Assembly: GCF_003403295.1 (NCBI RefSeq)
Contig: NZ_QUWV01000071.1
Location: 1-64,000, forward strand
Reading direction: 5' to 3'
Length of the DNA stretch: 64,000 nt
Source: Komagataeibacter melaceti
GTDB lineage: Bacteria > Pseudomonadota > Alphaproteobacteria > Acetobacterales > Acetobacteraceae
Shown: in pieces, positions 19,775 to 28,056 of the stretch
Layout: each line of letters opens with the position of its first letter
Position numbering within the stretch: position 1 is the first letter of the stretch
Program-made: the position numbers and the translations under genes
Notes under the pieces: generated by a model
Database searches by the model: none
Seen by the model: the letters and a program-made list of their open reading frames with translations, nothing else
Told to the model about the DNA's origin: nothing

Positions 19775-20113
19775 ATGGCAAACACATTACGTTCAACCCT
19801 GCTCGCGGCAATTGTGGCCAGTGTTCCGGCCATGGCCATGGCACAGTCCGACATGGGGAATGAACCCGCGCCGACCGCGAATTCAGCGGCATCCGAAGTG
19901 GGCCGGAACCCGCCTTCGGCAACCACGCCCAACGGCAAACGGGTGGAGCCGTCCGACAAGCTGTGGAACAACCCCCGCACCGTGTCCGAGCAGCCCGGAA
20001 CCCAGCCGCCGCCCAACGGCAGCACGACGCACCATCATGACCATGGCAGCGAGGGACGCAGCTCACGCGGCGGCAACAAGACCCCCTCCCCCGCCGACAG
20101 AAGCGATGACTGA
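19775..20113 (+). CDS. Secreted Pro/His-rich hypothetical protein
   Basis: A 112-residue protein. The ATG at 19775 is preceded by AAGGGAGAC with about 7-8 nt spacing and begins a clear signal peptide (MANTLRSTLLAAIVASVPAMAMA, cleavage before QS). The mature part is low-complexity: Asn/Pro/Thr-rich, then a His cluster (THHHDHG) and Ser/Arg/Gly at the end. It is probably a disordered periplasmic protein; the His cluster might bind metal, which is a guess. The frame is open upstream to 19445 but without a ribosome site. Confidence 0.72.
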   Translation: MANTLRSTLLAAIVASVPAMAMAQSDMGNEPAPTANSAASEVGRNPPSATTPNGKRVEPSDKLWNNPRTVSEQPGTQPPPNGSTTHHHDHGSEGRSSRGGNKTPSPADRSDD

Positions 20114-20185
20114 CGCGGCGCCACATCCGTAAGGTGCCGCATCCCTCTGCCGGGAAACCAACATCCATACGAAGGTACCCCGATC

Positions 20186-20332
20186 ATGCAGAACAGACCC
20201 GACCCCCTGAAGGACAAGCCCCCTACGCCCGAGGAAAAGCAGGCGGATGAAGGGCGTGACGAAGCTCTGGACGAGAGCTTTCCCGCAAGCGATCCCCCAG
20301 CGCAGGGACGGACGACCGGGCCGGACAAATAA
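20186..20332 (+). CDS. 48-residue protein with the DESFPASDPP motif
   Basis: Reading from ATG 20186 to TAA 20330-20332 gives MQNRPDPLKDKPPTPEEKQ..., then DEALDESFPASDPPAQGR, ending GPDK. The (L)DE-x-FPASDPP motif recurs in many tiny, highly charged alphaproteobacterial proteins of unknown function. It is acidic and probably disordered. GAAGGTAC upstream gives a moderate ribosome site. It lies 72 nt after the secreted His-rich protein gene and may be cotranscribed with it. Confidence 0.72.
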   Translation: MQNRPDPLKDKPPTPEEKQADEGRDEALDESFPASDPPAQGRTTGPDK

Positions 20333-20400
20333 ACCCTCCGGCCCGACGCTTCCCACGTCAGTTTTCGGGATGGTTGCGCACGCCATTCCCTGACACGGCA

Positions 20401-20430
20401 AGGCCCCTTCCCCCCACGGGGATGGGGCTT
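20401..20430. terminator. Hairpin between convergent genes
   Basis: The arms are AGGCCCC-TT-CCCC and GGGG-AT-GGGGCTT, between a rightward gene ending at 20332 and a leftward gene ending at 20436. It could end transcripts from both sides, though the T runs are short. Confidence 0.5.
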
Positions 20431-20435
20431 CCTGT

Positions 20436-20900
20436 TCATTCACCCCCGACCTTCAGCTTTTCGCGTTCCGCATCCACGCTCATGCGCTGGAATGCGCCCA
20501 GCGCCAGCACGATCAGGGTCGCGACCACCAGCAGGCTGGCCGGATAGAGAATATCAGATGGTTCGCTGGTATTGCTCTCGAAAACCCCGACCAGCCCCTC
20601 AATGAAAACCGCGATGATGATTGTGGTGATGAACTTGGTCAGGCTTGCACGGGCTTCCCCCAGGCTTTTTTTGCCGCTGGTCTGGATAACCTCTTCTTCC
20701 ACAAAATATTTCGCCACATCAAACACCGCCACGGCAATCACGACATAACTGATCGCCTGCAGGAGCGCGCTCCTGCCCGCATGTGCTGAATGTGAGAAGG
20801 CCGTAACCAGGTCCACCATCCCGAACACCAGAAGCATGAGCGCAAGCAGCATGAGCATGATACTGGCCGCTGCAAAAGCAAGACGTGACAGATATTGCAT
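20436..20900 (-). CDS. Four-helix membrane protein of unknown function
   Basis: A 154-residue protein from the ATG at 20900, which has GGGG 9-10 nt upstream; the frame is open to 21008. Four hydrophobic helices are visible: LAFAAASIMLMLLALMLLVF, LLQAISYVVIAVAVF, FITTIIIAVFIEGLVGVF and YPASLLVVATLIVLALGAF. A charged loop (EEEVIQTSGKKSLGEARASLTK) lies between helices 2 and 3. I do not recognise a family with confidence; the layout is reminiscent of small PsiE-like membrane proteins. It faces the stress-type genes convergently and is probably monocistronic. Confidence 0.8.
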   Translation of the reverse strand: MQYLSRLAFAAASIMLMLLALMLLVFGMVDLVTAFSHSAHAGRSALLQAISYVVIAVAVFDVAKYFVEEEVIQTSGKKSLGEARASLTKFITTIIIAVFIEGLVGVFESNTSEPSDILYPASLLVVATLIVLALGAFQRMSVDAEREKLKVGGE

Positions 20901-21305
20901 CCTCACCAATCCCCGTTTTCGTACAGATGCTGGCATGTATGGGCTGGCGTTCACCCCCTGCCATTTAAAATGGCAAGAAAAAATATGCGGCGGGTGAACC
21001 TGCGTCATAACACCGCCATGCAGTCATGCTACATTTTGGACCATACCGAAGAATATACAAGACAAAAATATTCCGCATTGCGAAATACACACCAACTTTA
21101 TATTATGAATTCGATACGTACTTCATGAATGCGGGGAATATTTATTTTTATTCCTCCGCAAAACGGGAAACCCCGCACCGGGTGCTCCGTTAACCTATCC
21201 GCAGCGTGCAATGCCGGGATCGCTTTCTCACCACAACCCCACAGGCGGGGGGGTGAGAGATAACAAGGACCACCGGGCCGCTGCAATCCAGAAAGGTGAA
21301 CGATC
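20901..21305. other. Divergent intergenic region
   Basis: About 400 nt between the membrane protein gene and the KGG-repeat gene. It holds the possible ECF-type promoter at 21166-21191. The left half is AT-rich. No ORF is supported. Confidence 0.45.
21166..21191 (+). promoter_or_regulatory. Possible ECF-sigma promoter before the KGG-repeat gene
   Basis: GGAAA (21166-21170), 17 nt, then CGTT (21188-21191). This is one base from the EcfG general-stress consensus and has the same form as the site before the YceI gene. It lies 115 nt upstream of a gene whose family is stress-induced. Confidence 0.4.
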
Positions 21306-21632
21306 ATGGTTTATCGTATCTACCCGCATGAAGATGCCAGAATTCCCGCAACAGCACCTGCCGGCACACGCGGCAGTGGTGGCCAGGGCGGCGGCGCCGA
21401 ACACAACCCCGGCAACTTTGCCAATGACCCCCAGAAAGCATCCGAAGCCGGACGCAAGGGCGGCCAGCACAGCGGCGGCAATTTTGCCCGGGACCCGCAA
21501 AGGGCGGCCGAAGCCGGCCATAAGGGAGGACAGCACAGCTCGGGCAACTTTGCCCAGGACCCGCAGCGCGCGGCCGAGGCGGGCCGCAAGGGGGGACAGC
21601 ACAGTCACGACCACGATGCCGACAAGGGCTGA
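21306..21632 (+). CDS. KGG-repeat stress protein (Con-10/GsiB-like)
   Basis: A 108-residue hydrophilic protein with three tandem copies of a roughly 20-residue unit, GNFA-x-DPQ-(K/R)-A-(S/A)-EAG-x-KGGQHS, covering residues about 36-100. Such KGG repeats define the stress-induced Con-10/GsiB-type family, thought to protect proteins or membranes during desiccation, heat or starvation. A good ribosome site (AAAGGTGA) precedes the ATG. The C-terminus is His/Asp-rich (HSHDHDADKG). A stress-type promoter candidate lies upstream and a hairpin downstream, so it is probably monocistronic. Confidence 0.9.
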   Translation: MVYRIYPHEDARIPATAPAGTRGSGGQGGGAEHNPGNFANDPQKASEAGRKGGQHSGGNFARDPQRAAEAGHKGGQHSSGNFAQDPQRAAEAGRKGGQHSHDHDADKG

Positions 21633-21640
21633 CTTCCGGT

Positions 21641-21665
21641 GGGCGGAACCTTTCAGGTTCCGCCC
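21641..21665 (+). terminator. Hairpin after the KGG-repeat gene
   Basis: A perfect 11-bp stem (GGGCGGAACCT / AGGTTCCGCCC) with a three-base loop starts 9 nt after the stop codon. No T run follows; it could still act as a terminator or mRNA stabiliser. Confidence 0.55.
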
Positions 21666-21856
21666 TGCCGCAATGCAGGACCATCTGGACAAAACACGGC
21701 TTTATGCAGGCATTGCGCTGCATACCATAAATGAAATTTGAAAATGGAATGAAAATATAATTCCGGGCTTCCTGCACCGGATTATGTATTCGTGCCTGTT
21801 TTTATGGTGCTTCGCTTCCTGTTGACGCCACCACCACGCATAGGGAGTCGTAACCA

Positions 21857-22390
21857 ATGAATAAAATCATGATAGCCATGCTGGGGCTGGCAACCTGCAT
21901 ATCGGTGCCCGCCATGGCGCAGTCCATACCGGAAAAGAGCGGCATCAATTCCCTTATGGGCGTTGCCTCCCGCACGGCGGATTTTATCAAGATCGCCACG
22001 ATCAGTGACCTGTATGAAATCCAGTCCAGTGAACTGGCACAGCAGAACCACAACCCGACGCTGAGCACCTTTGCCGCGCGGATGATCGAGGATCATAAAA
22101 AGATCTCCGCATCCCTTACGGATATTGTCCATAGCAACAACCTGCAGGTGGACCAGCCGACCGCCCTGGATGAAAATCACCAGAGCATGCTGGACAAACT
22201 CAAATCGCTCCACGGCAATGATTTCACCCTGCAGTACCGTTCGGACCAGATTTCAGGCCATGAAGATGCTGTATCTCTGTACCGGCGCTATGCCGAAGGC
22301 GGGGACAACCCGGCACTGAAGGCATGGGCCGCGCGCACCCTTCCCACGCTTGAAAACCACCTGAAGATGGCCCGCGCTCTGCCGCAGTAA
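21857..22390 (+). CDS. DUF4142 periplasmic protein (ferritin-like fold)
   Basis: A 177-residue protein with a signal peptide (MNKIMIAMLGLATCISVPAMA, cleavage before QS). The mature part matches the DUF4142 pattern: ...DFIKIATISDLYEIQSSELA..., then FAARMIEDHKKI, then a C-terminal helix ending in AARTLPTLENHL. The family is predicted to form a four-helix bundle. Its role is unknown, though members are often stress-induced in Proteobacteria. It is probably monocistronic, and last in this group of small rightward genes. Confidence 0.85.
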   Translation: MNKIMIAMLGLATCISVPAMAQSIPEKSGINSLMGVASRTADFIKIATISDLYEIQSSELAQQNHNPTLSTFAARMIEDHKKISASLTDIVHSNNLQVDQPTALDENHQSMLDKLKSLHGNDFTLQYRSDQISGHEDAVSLYRRYAEGGDNPALKAWAARTLPTLENHLKMARALPQ

Positions 22391-22521
22391 AGCAGGGTGC
22401 CAGAACAGGCTATCAGTCATTCCAATACCGGGCATACATGGCCCCTGCCCCCGACCGGCATGGGCTTTCGATACGTGGCAGGCCACACCGCGCAACGTCC
22501 TGCGCATGATCTGGCTACACA

Positions 22522-23616
22522 TTACGTGCGCAGCGCCGGTACCGCAGTTGCCGTTACCGCCACCGGCTGTATCCACGCATCGTCACGCGCAATACGCCCC
22601 GCCGATATGTCGAGCGCGCAGTTAACGACAATGGGAGCCGCCCCGTCCGGCACCACTGTTTCAAACCGCAGGCCCTGTATGCCCACACTGGTCGTGAAAT
22701 CATATGTGCCCAGCATGCCGCGCGTCTGGCGCAGCCATGCCATCGCCCCGCCGCGTTCTGGCAGCAGGCGGATATCGGAGGGGCGAATAAGCACATCCGC
22801 CCTGCCGTCAGCACCAGTAGTGGCGAATGCGTGAATATCGGGCATGTCGGCTATGAACAGCCCATGTTCAACCCGGCCGGGAATACGGATCACATCGCCC
22901 GTGAATTCCATCACGAACGGGCTGGCCGGGCTTTCCTCCAGTTGCCGTGCGGTCCCGGCCTGCACAATGCGCCCATGGCGCATCAGCGCGATCGTATCCG
23001 CCAGTTCGGTCGCTTCCTGCCGGTCATGGGTGACAAGAATGGTGGTCAGGCCCAGCCGCTCATGCAGGTCACGCAGCCAGCCACGGATCTGCCTGCGCAC
23101 AAGCGGGTCCAACGCGCCGAACGGTTCATCCAGCAGCAACAGGCGCGGCCCCGTGGCCAGCGCGCGCGCAAGTGCCACACGCTGGCGCTGCCCACCCGAC
23201 AACTGGTGCGGATAGCGCCCACCCACGCCGGGAAGCTGCATGAGGTCCAGAAGCTCCGCCACCCGGCTGGCTATTTCCGCCCGTGTCGGGCGTGTGCGGC
23301 GGGGGCGGATGGACAGGCCAAAGCCGATATTGTCCGCCACACTCATATGCGCGAACAGGGCATAATGCTGGAACACGAAACCTATGTTCCGCTCCCGTGC
23401 CGCAAGGTTATCCACCCGCGCGCCATCAATGGACACCTGCCCGCCCTGATGCGGGTCCAGCCCGGCAATGATGCGCAGCAACGATGTCTTGCCCGCGCCC
23501 GACGGGCCAACCAGTGCGGTAAAGCTGCCATCGGCCACCGTGAGGGAGACATCATCGACAATGGGCTGCCCGTTCCGGGGGCTGACACGGATGATATGGT
23601 CCAGGTTCACGCTCAT
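22522..23616 (-). CDS. cysA: Sulfate/thiosulfate ABC transporter ATPase
   Basis: A 364-residue ABC ATPase with Walker A GPSGAGKT (near residues 38-45), the Q-loop FVFQHYALF, the signature LSGGQRQRVALARAL and Walker B LLLLDEPFGALD. A C-terminal TOBE-like regulatory part (about 240-364) follows. It energises sulfate or thiosulfate uptake. It is the last gene of the sbp-cysT-cysW-cysA operon; its start overlaps the cysW stop by 4 nt. Near nitrogenase genes it may help meet the sulfur demand of Fe-S cluster assembly, but that link is inference. Confidence 0.94.
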   Translation of the reverse strand: MSVNLDHIIRVSPRNGQPIVDDVSLTVADGSFTALVGPSGAGKTSLLRIIAGLDPHQGGQVSIDGARVDNLAARERNIGFVFQHYALFAHMSVADNIGFGLSIRPRRTRPTRAEIASRVAELLDLMQLPGVGGRYPHQLSGGQRQRVALARALATGPRLLLLDEPFGALDPLVRRQIRGWLRDLHERLGLTTILVTHDRQEATELADTIALMRHGRIVQAGTARQLEESPASPFVMEFTGDVIRIPGRVEHGLFIADMPDIHAFATTGADGRADVLIRPSDIRLLPERGGAMAWLRQTRGMLGTYDFTTSVGIQGLRFETVVPDGAAPIVVNCALDISAGRIARDDAWIQPVAVTATAVPALRT

Positions 23617-24416
23617 GCGGCTATTCCCATTCTGGCATGACGCCGTTCGACAATATTGCGGGCAATCACGACGGTAATGGCCATAAGAGCAAGGAGTGCG
23701 GCCATCGTGAACGCGGCCACCGTCTGGTAGCCATTGTACAGGGTCTCGATATGCAGCGGCATGGTTTCCGTCAGGCCGGGAATGTGACCCGACACAACTG
23801 ACACGGCCCCGAATTCACCCATCGCCCGCGCGGTGGTCAGCAACACACCAGATACAAGCGCCAGCCGCGCGCCCGGCAGGGTGACATGCCACAGTACCTG
23901 CCATAACCCGGCACCCAGCATGACCGCCGCTTCCTCGGCTTCGCGCCCGTTATGCGCCAGCATGGGCATGAGGGTGCGCGTGACATAGGGAAAGGTGACA
24001 AACAGCGTGGCCAGCACCATGCCCGGTGGCGCGAACATGATGGGGTAGCCCCACTGCTCCAGCACCTTGCCCCACCATCCCTGCGTCCCGAAAACCAGCA
24101 GCCAGATCAGTCCCCCCACCACCGGCGAGACACTGAGCGGCAGTTCAACCAGCACGATCAGCAGCCCCCGGCCGGGAAAGCGGAACTGTGACAGCGTCCA
24201 TGCCGCCATCACGCCAAAACCCGTGTTGATGACAACGGTCGCCGCCGTGACAAGAACGGTCAGGCGGATGGCCGATAACGCATCGGGATCGGCAAATGTT
24301 GCCAGCATGGTGCCCACACCGTGGGAAAGCGCCATGACGAACACCAGCACCGGCGGCGGAATGATCATGATGGCGACCAGCAGATAGACGATGCTGGCGA
24401 ACATGAAGCGTGTCAT
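23613..24416 (-). CDS. cysW: Sulfate ABC transporter permease CysW
   Basis: A permease with about six membrane helices. The cytoplasmic EAA loop with EEAAVMLGAGLWQVLWHVTLPG lies near residue 170. I chose the ATG at 24416 (MTRFMFAS), because GGGGGA lies 8 nt before it; an ATG at 24434 overlapping the cysT stop by 4 nt is the alternative. It forms the channel with CysT and is energised by CysA. Sequence order and spacing fit a single sulfate operon. Confidence 0.93.
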   Translation of the reverse strand: MTRFMFASIVYLLVAIMIIPPPVLVFVMALSHGVGTMLATFADPDALSAIRLTVLVTAATVVINTGFGVMAAWTLSQFRFPGRGLLIVLVELPLSVSPVVGGLIWLLVFGTQGWWGKVLEQWGYPIMFAPPGMVLATLFVTFPYVTRTLMPMLAHNGREAEEAAVMLGAGLWQVLWHVTLPGARLALVSGVLLTTARAMGEFGAVSVVSGHIPGLTETMPLHIETLYNGYQTVAAFTMAALLALMAITVVIARNIVERRHARMGIAA

Positions 24417-24430
24417 CGTGATTGTCCCCC

Positions 24431-25300
24431 TCATGCCTGTGCGTGTGACAGGCAGCGGCGCAGCACGCTGATTGCTGCAAGGGAAAGCAGCGAGAGCACG
24501 ACAAGCACAACCCCGATCAGCGTCGCACCGCGCGTGTCATATTCCTGCAGGCGGATAATGATCAGCAGGGGCGCGATTTCCGTATGGAACGGCTGGTTCC
24601 CGGCAATGAAGATGACGGAACCGTATTCCCCTATGCCACGCGCGAAAGCCATGCCGAACGCCGTGACCAGTGCGGGATAAAGCGCGGGCAGTATGACCCG
24701 GCCCACTACCTGCGCGCGGCTGGCGCCCAGCACTTCGGCCGCTTCCTCCACATCACGCGGCAGGTTGCGCAGCACGGGGGCGACCGTACGCACCACAAAG
24801 GGCAGGCCGATGAACATGAGGGCGATCACGATACCCGTCTGCGTATAGGCCACGCGCAGCCCCATGCGCGCCAGCGGTGCGCCGATCCAGCCATTGGCGG
24901 CGTACAGCGTCGCCATGGTAATGCCGACCACGGCGGTCGGCAGGGCGAAGGGCAGTTCCACCAGCATGTCGATCACGCGCCGGCCCGGAATGTCGGAACG
25001 CACCAGCGCCCAGGCCAGCAGCAGCCCCGGCACCAGGTCAGCCAGCGCCGCGATCAGGGCCGAGCAGAAACTGACCCGGAGCGCGGCCAGCATCCGCCCG
25101 TCACGCATGGCGCTGGCAACCGCGCGCGCGCCGTCATGGATGCCGCCGCTCCACGGGCGCACCATCAGCGCCGTGAGCGGAAGGATGACCAGAACACCCA
25201 GCCACAGCAGGGTCAGGCCCAGACCGATGCCGAAGCCCGGCAGCGCATCACGCCGCCGGGGCCACGCAAACCGCCCGGACAGGAGGCGCAGCGCCGTCAT
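24431..25300 (-). CDS. cysT: Sulfate ABC transporter permease CysT (CysU)
   Basis: A 289-residue permease with six hydrophobic segments and the EAA loop EEAAEVLGASRAQVVGRVILPALYPAL near residue 195. It is the partner of CysW. Its start overlaps the stop of the sulfate-binding protein gene by 4 nt (ATGA), as usual in a coupled operon. The N-terminal 30 residues are basic (RFAWPRRRD) and precede the first helix. Confidence 0.93.
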   Translation of the reverse strand: MTALRLLSGRFAWPRRRDALPGFGIGLGLTLLWLGVLVILPLTALMVRPWSGGIHDGARAVASAMRDGRMLAALRVSFCSALIAALADLVPGLLLAWALVRSDIPGRRVIDMLVELPFALPTAVVGITMATLYAANGWIGAPLARMGLRVAYTQTGIVIALMFIGLPFVVRTVAPVLRNLPRDVEEAAEVLGASRAQVVGRVILPALYPALVTAFGMAFARGIGEYGSVIFIAGNQPFHTEIAPLLIIIRLQEYDTRGATLIGVVLVVLSLLSLAAISVLRRCLSHAQA

Positions 25301-26322
25301 TTTGTATAAATGCCATCAAAGATGCCGCCATCGGCAAAATGGTCTTTCTGTACTTTCGCCCATCCGCCAAGGCTGGCGATGTCAAATGTATGCACATCCG
25401 CGAACCGCTCACGGTTTTCCGCCAGAATGGCCGGGTCAACCGGGCGGAAGTAATGCCGGGCGCCGATCTTCTGGCCCACGGGGCTGAACAGGAATTCGAC
25501 ATAGGCCTGTGCAATCTCCGTCGTGCCATGGGCCTGCGCATTCCGGTCCACCACTGCAACGGGCGGCTCCGCCAGGATCGTGACGGGGGGCACGACAATA
25601 TCGAACTGCTCCGGCCCAAGCTCCCGCGTGGCCAGCAGGGCCTCGTCTTCCCACGCCAGCAGGACATCACCCAGACCGCGCTGGACAAAACTGTTTGTCG
25701 CCCCACGCGCGCCCGTATCGAGCACCGGCACATGGCCGAACAGGGATTTGAGGTACGCACGCGCCGTATCCGGCGTTCCGCCGGGCTGCCTGAGCGCCCA
25801 GCCCCACGCGGCCAGATAATTCCAGCGCGCCCCGCCCGATGTCTTGGGGTTGGGGGTAATGACCTGCACACCGTCACGCAGCAGGTCGGGCCAGTCGCGG
25901 ATGTTCTTCGGGTTCCCCTTGCGCACCAGAAAGACGATGGTGCTGGTGAACGGCGTGGAATTATGCGGCAGGCGCTTCTGCCAGTCCGCCGCCAGCAATC
26001 CGTTCTGGGCAAGGATATCAATATCATATGCCAGCCCGAGGGTTACGATATCAGCAGGCGCGCCCTCCAGCACCGAACGCGCCTGCGCACCCGACCCACC
26101 GTGGGACGTGCGGATCTGGACCGGGCTGCCACCATGTGCCTGCGCCCATGCGCGGGAGAAATCACGGTCGATTTCCTGATAGAGTTCACGCGTCGGATCA
26201 TAGGAAACGTTCAGCAGCGTGGACGCAGCCCACGCCCGTCGCGGCCGGATAAGCGGGGCGGCACCCGCCGCAAGGGCAAGACCGAAAAACCGGCGGCGGG
26301 TGGGAGAGAATATGTCAGACAT
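25297..26322 (-). CDS. sbp: Periplasmic sulfate-binding protein
   Basis: A 341-residue solute-binding protein. The N-terminus has a Tat-like signal (TRRRFFGLALAAGAAPLI...RRAWA). The mature part begins STLLNVSYDPTRELYQEI, typical of the sulfate/thiosulfate-binding family, and contains R-T-S-H-G-G-S-G-A-Q-A-R-S-V as ligand loop. It delivers sulfate to CysTWA. It is the first transport gene, 57 nt after the porin gene in the same direction, so porin and transporter probably form one transcript. Confidence 0.94.
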   Translation of the reverse strand: MSDIFSPTRRRFFGLALAAGAAPLIRPRRAWAASTLLNVSYDPTRELYQEIDRDFSRAWAQAHGGSPVQIRTSHGGSGAQARSVLEGAPADIVTLGLAYDIDILAQNGLLAADWQKRLPHNSTPFTSTIVFLVRKGNPKNIRDWPDLLRDGVQVITPNPKTSGGARWNYLAAWGWALRQPGGTPDTARAYLKSLFGHVPVLDTGARGATNSFVQRGLGDVLLAWEDEALLATRELGPEQFDIVVPPVTILAEPPVAVVDRNAQAHGTTEIAQAYVEFLFSPVGQKIGARHYFRPVDPAILAENRERFADVHTFDIASLGGWAKVQKDHFADGGIFDGIYTK

Positions 26323-26379
26323 GAAGATCGTCCCTGATTTCTGTAATAGATGCCCGGCACCGGGCGGCCCGTGAAAAGT

Positions 26380-28056
26380 TCAGAAAGAAGCCTGGATGCG
26401 CCCGACAACGGCATTGCCATCCCGGCCCAGCACGTTAATGGCCTTGTTCGACCCGCCGGTGCTCCGGCTGATGATGAAACGCTCATAATCAAGCATGAAC
26501 CGGATATGGCGGTTGGGGTACCAGTTCAGGCCCGCCTCCCACGCGGTCTGCTGGTTGCCGTTGATGCCTGTCCCGCCCTGATTGGGCACGTCATCCAGAT
26601 CCGTGACACTCCACCGCCCGGACAACTCAAGCGCGCCCCAGTGGTTGTGTGCGGGGTCAAAGTCCTTTTCGACACCTGGGGTCGTGAAAGCGGCGATCTT
26701 GGAGTTATATCCACGCGGTTTCCCGAACAGCGTGTAATTGGCCGCGACATACCAGCCGTCAAAACCCAGTGAGGGCAGCGGGTCCGTGCCCGAATGATCG
26801 CGCTGGACGCCAACGTGGTAGTACTGCCCCTTCAGCAGGAAGCGCCGCCAGCGAAGCGCCAGTTCCGGCCCCGCCGCCCAGATCTGGGCCACATCGGTCA
26901 GGGCCCCCGAACTCAGGAGAGAGGTCTCGCCCAGCGGGATTTCGGTATTGTCACTGAAGGTGTACTGACGCCCCTTCGAACTTTCATTGACCTTGAACGC
27001 GGTGGTGGCGCTTCCCCCCACATAGAGGTCAATATCCTTGCTGACATAGGGTCGCCCTGCCACACGCAGCACGCCGCCGGTCTGGCTGTCCGTGATTGTG
27101 GTGTCCTTGCTACGATCCCCGAATTTCTGGCCCGTGAAATAACCGGCCACCAGCCAGCGGTCTTCGTAATGCTCACCGCCAATGCTGAAGCGGGCCACGC
27201 CACCGGCAATGTTGCGCACCAGATCCACGATGGTCGGGCGTTCGAGGAATTCGAAAGCCCCCGAACGTTCTGCACTTTCCTCATCACCGCGCGGCTGGAA
27301 GTAACCAACTGTAAGCGTGGTATGGTTGAAGCCGGTATAGTTCAGGTTGGCCTCGAACAGCCCGACCGTGCCATCGACGGAGCTGGAGCCGAAATCAGGC
27401 GTCACGTTCGCAACCCAGTCCTTGTAACGCCATGTGAAGTACAGCCGCAGCCGACGGGCGTTTTCCGTCAGGTTATTGAAATTGCCCTTGGTCTCCCCCG
27501 GTTTCGGGCCGCTACCCACAAAGCCGCCAATATCTTCCTGCGCCAGCAGGCCTACGGAAAAGCTGTACGCCTTGTCATCGGATGCAATAGTCGGTCGGCC
27601 AGACGGAAAGCCGATGCGCATGCCACCGATATGCACGCTCTCATCCTGTTCCGATGCCGCCTTGAATTCGGCCCAGGACGGGATCGGCCCCTCGGACAGG
27701 GCGGTGCGGGTTTCGGCATCGGTGCGCGGACCATGCGGGTGGGACGCACCTTCGACATCCCCGATCACAGGCAGCGGTCCCGACCACGGGGCAGGCTGCG
27801 CGGCGGCGCGGGCCACCTGCTGGCGCCTGCTGGCCAGGCTGGATGAACGCAGCGCGCCCGGTCCCTCATCACGCACGATCCGCGCCTTAAGCTGCTGGAT
27901 CTCGCCCGACATCTGCCGGCGCATTTCCAGCATTTCGCGACGCAGCGCGATGATTGACTCATCCTGCGAAGCCGCCATGGCCAGGGAGGGGCAGATGGTC
28001 GCGGAAATCACGGCACTGAATGTTAGGATATGTCGACTGCCCAGTTGCACGACCAT
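26380..28056 (-). CDS. OprP/OprO-family outer-membrane porin
   Basis: About 558 residues from the ATG at 28056; a GTG at 28071 is the other candidate. After a signal peptide (ILTFSAVISATICPSLAMA) comes a short coiled coil (ESIIALRREMLEMRRQM...), typical of the N-terminal trimerisation part of these porins. A long beta-barrel region follows, with many alternating aromatic strands and a C-terminal Phe (GRIQASF). OprP-type porins take up anions such as phosphate. Its position at the head of a sulfate transport operon suggests an anion channel for sulfate; this is inference. Confidence 0.85.
   Translation of the reverse strand: MVVQLGSRHILTFSAVISATICPSLAMAASQDESIIALRREMLEMRRQMSGEIQQLKARIVRDEGPGALRSSSLASRRQQVARAAAQPAPWSGPLPVIGDVEGASHPHGPRTDAETRTALSEGPIPSWAEFKAASEQDESVHIGGMRIGFPSGRPTIASDDKAYSFSVGLLAQEDIGGFVGSGPKPGETKGNFNNLTENARRLRLYFTWRYKDWVANVTPDFGSSSVDGTVGLFEANLNYTGFNHTTLTVGYFQPRGDEESAERSGAFEFLERPTIVDLVRNIAGGVARFSIGGEHYEDRWLVAGYFTGQKFGDRSKDTTITDSQTGGVLRVAGRPYVSKDIDLYVGGSATTAFKVNESSKGRQYTFSDNTEIPLGETSLLSSGALTDVAQIWAAGPELALRWRRFLLKGQYYHVGVQRDHSGTDPLPSLGFDGWYVAANYTLFGKPRGYNSKIAAFTTPGVEKDFDPAHNHWGALELSGRWSVTDLDDVPNQGGTGINGNQQTAWEAGLNWYPNRHIRFMLDYERFIISRSTGGSNKAINVLGRDGNAVVGRIQASF

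Noticed and set aside
21306-21632. Tandem repeats taken as a possible CRISPR-like array
   Set aside because: The repeat is coding: it gives the KGG protein repeat in frame, with no spacers. No CRISPR array was seen in the window.
20186-21777. Leftward open frames over the small rightward genes (19.3-21.8 kb)
   Set aside because: They mirror the signal-peptide, KGG-repeat and FPASDPP genes on the other strand and have shadow composition.
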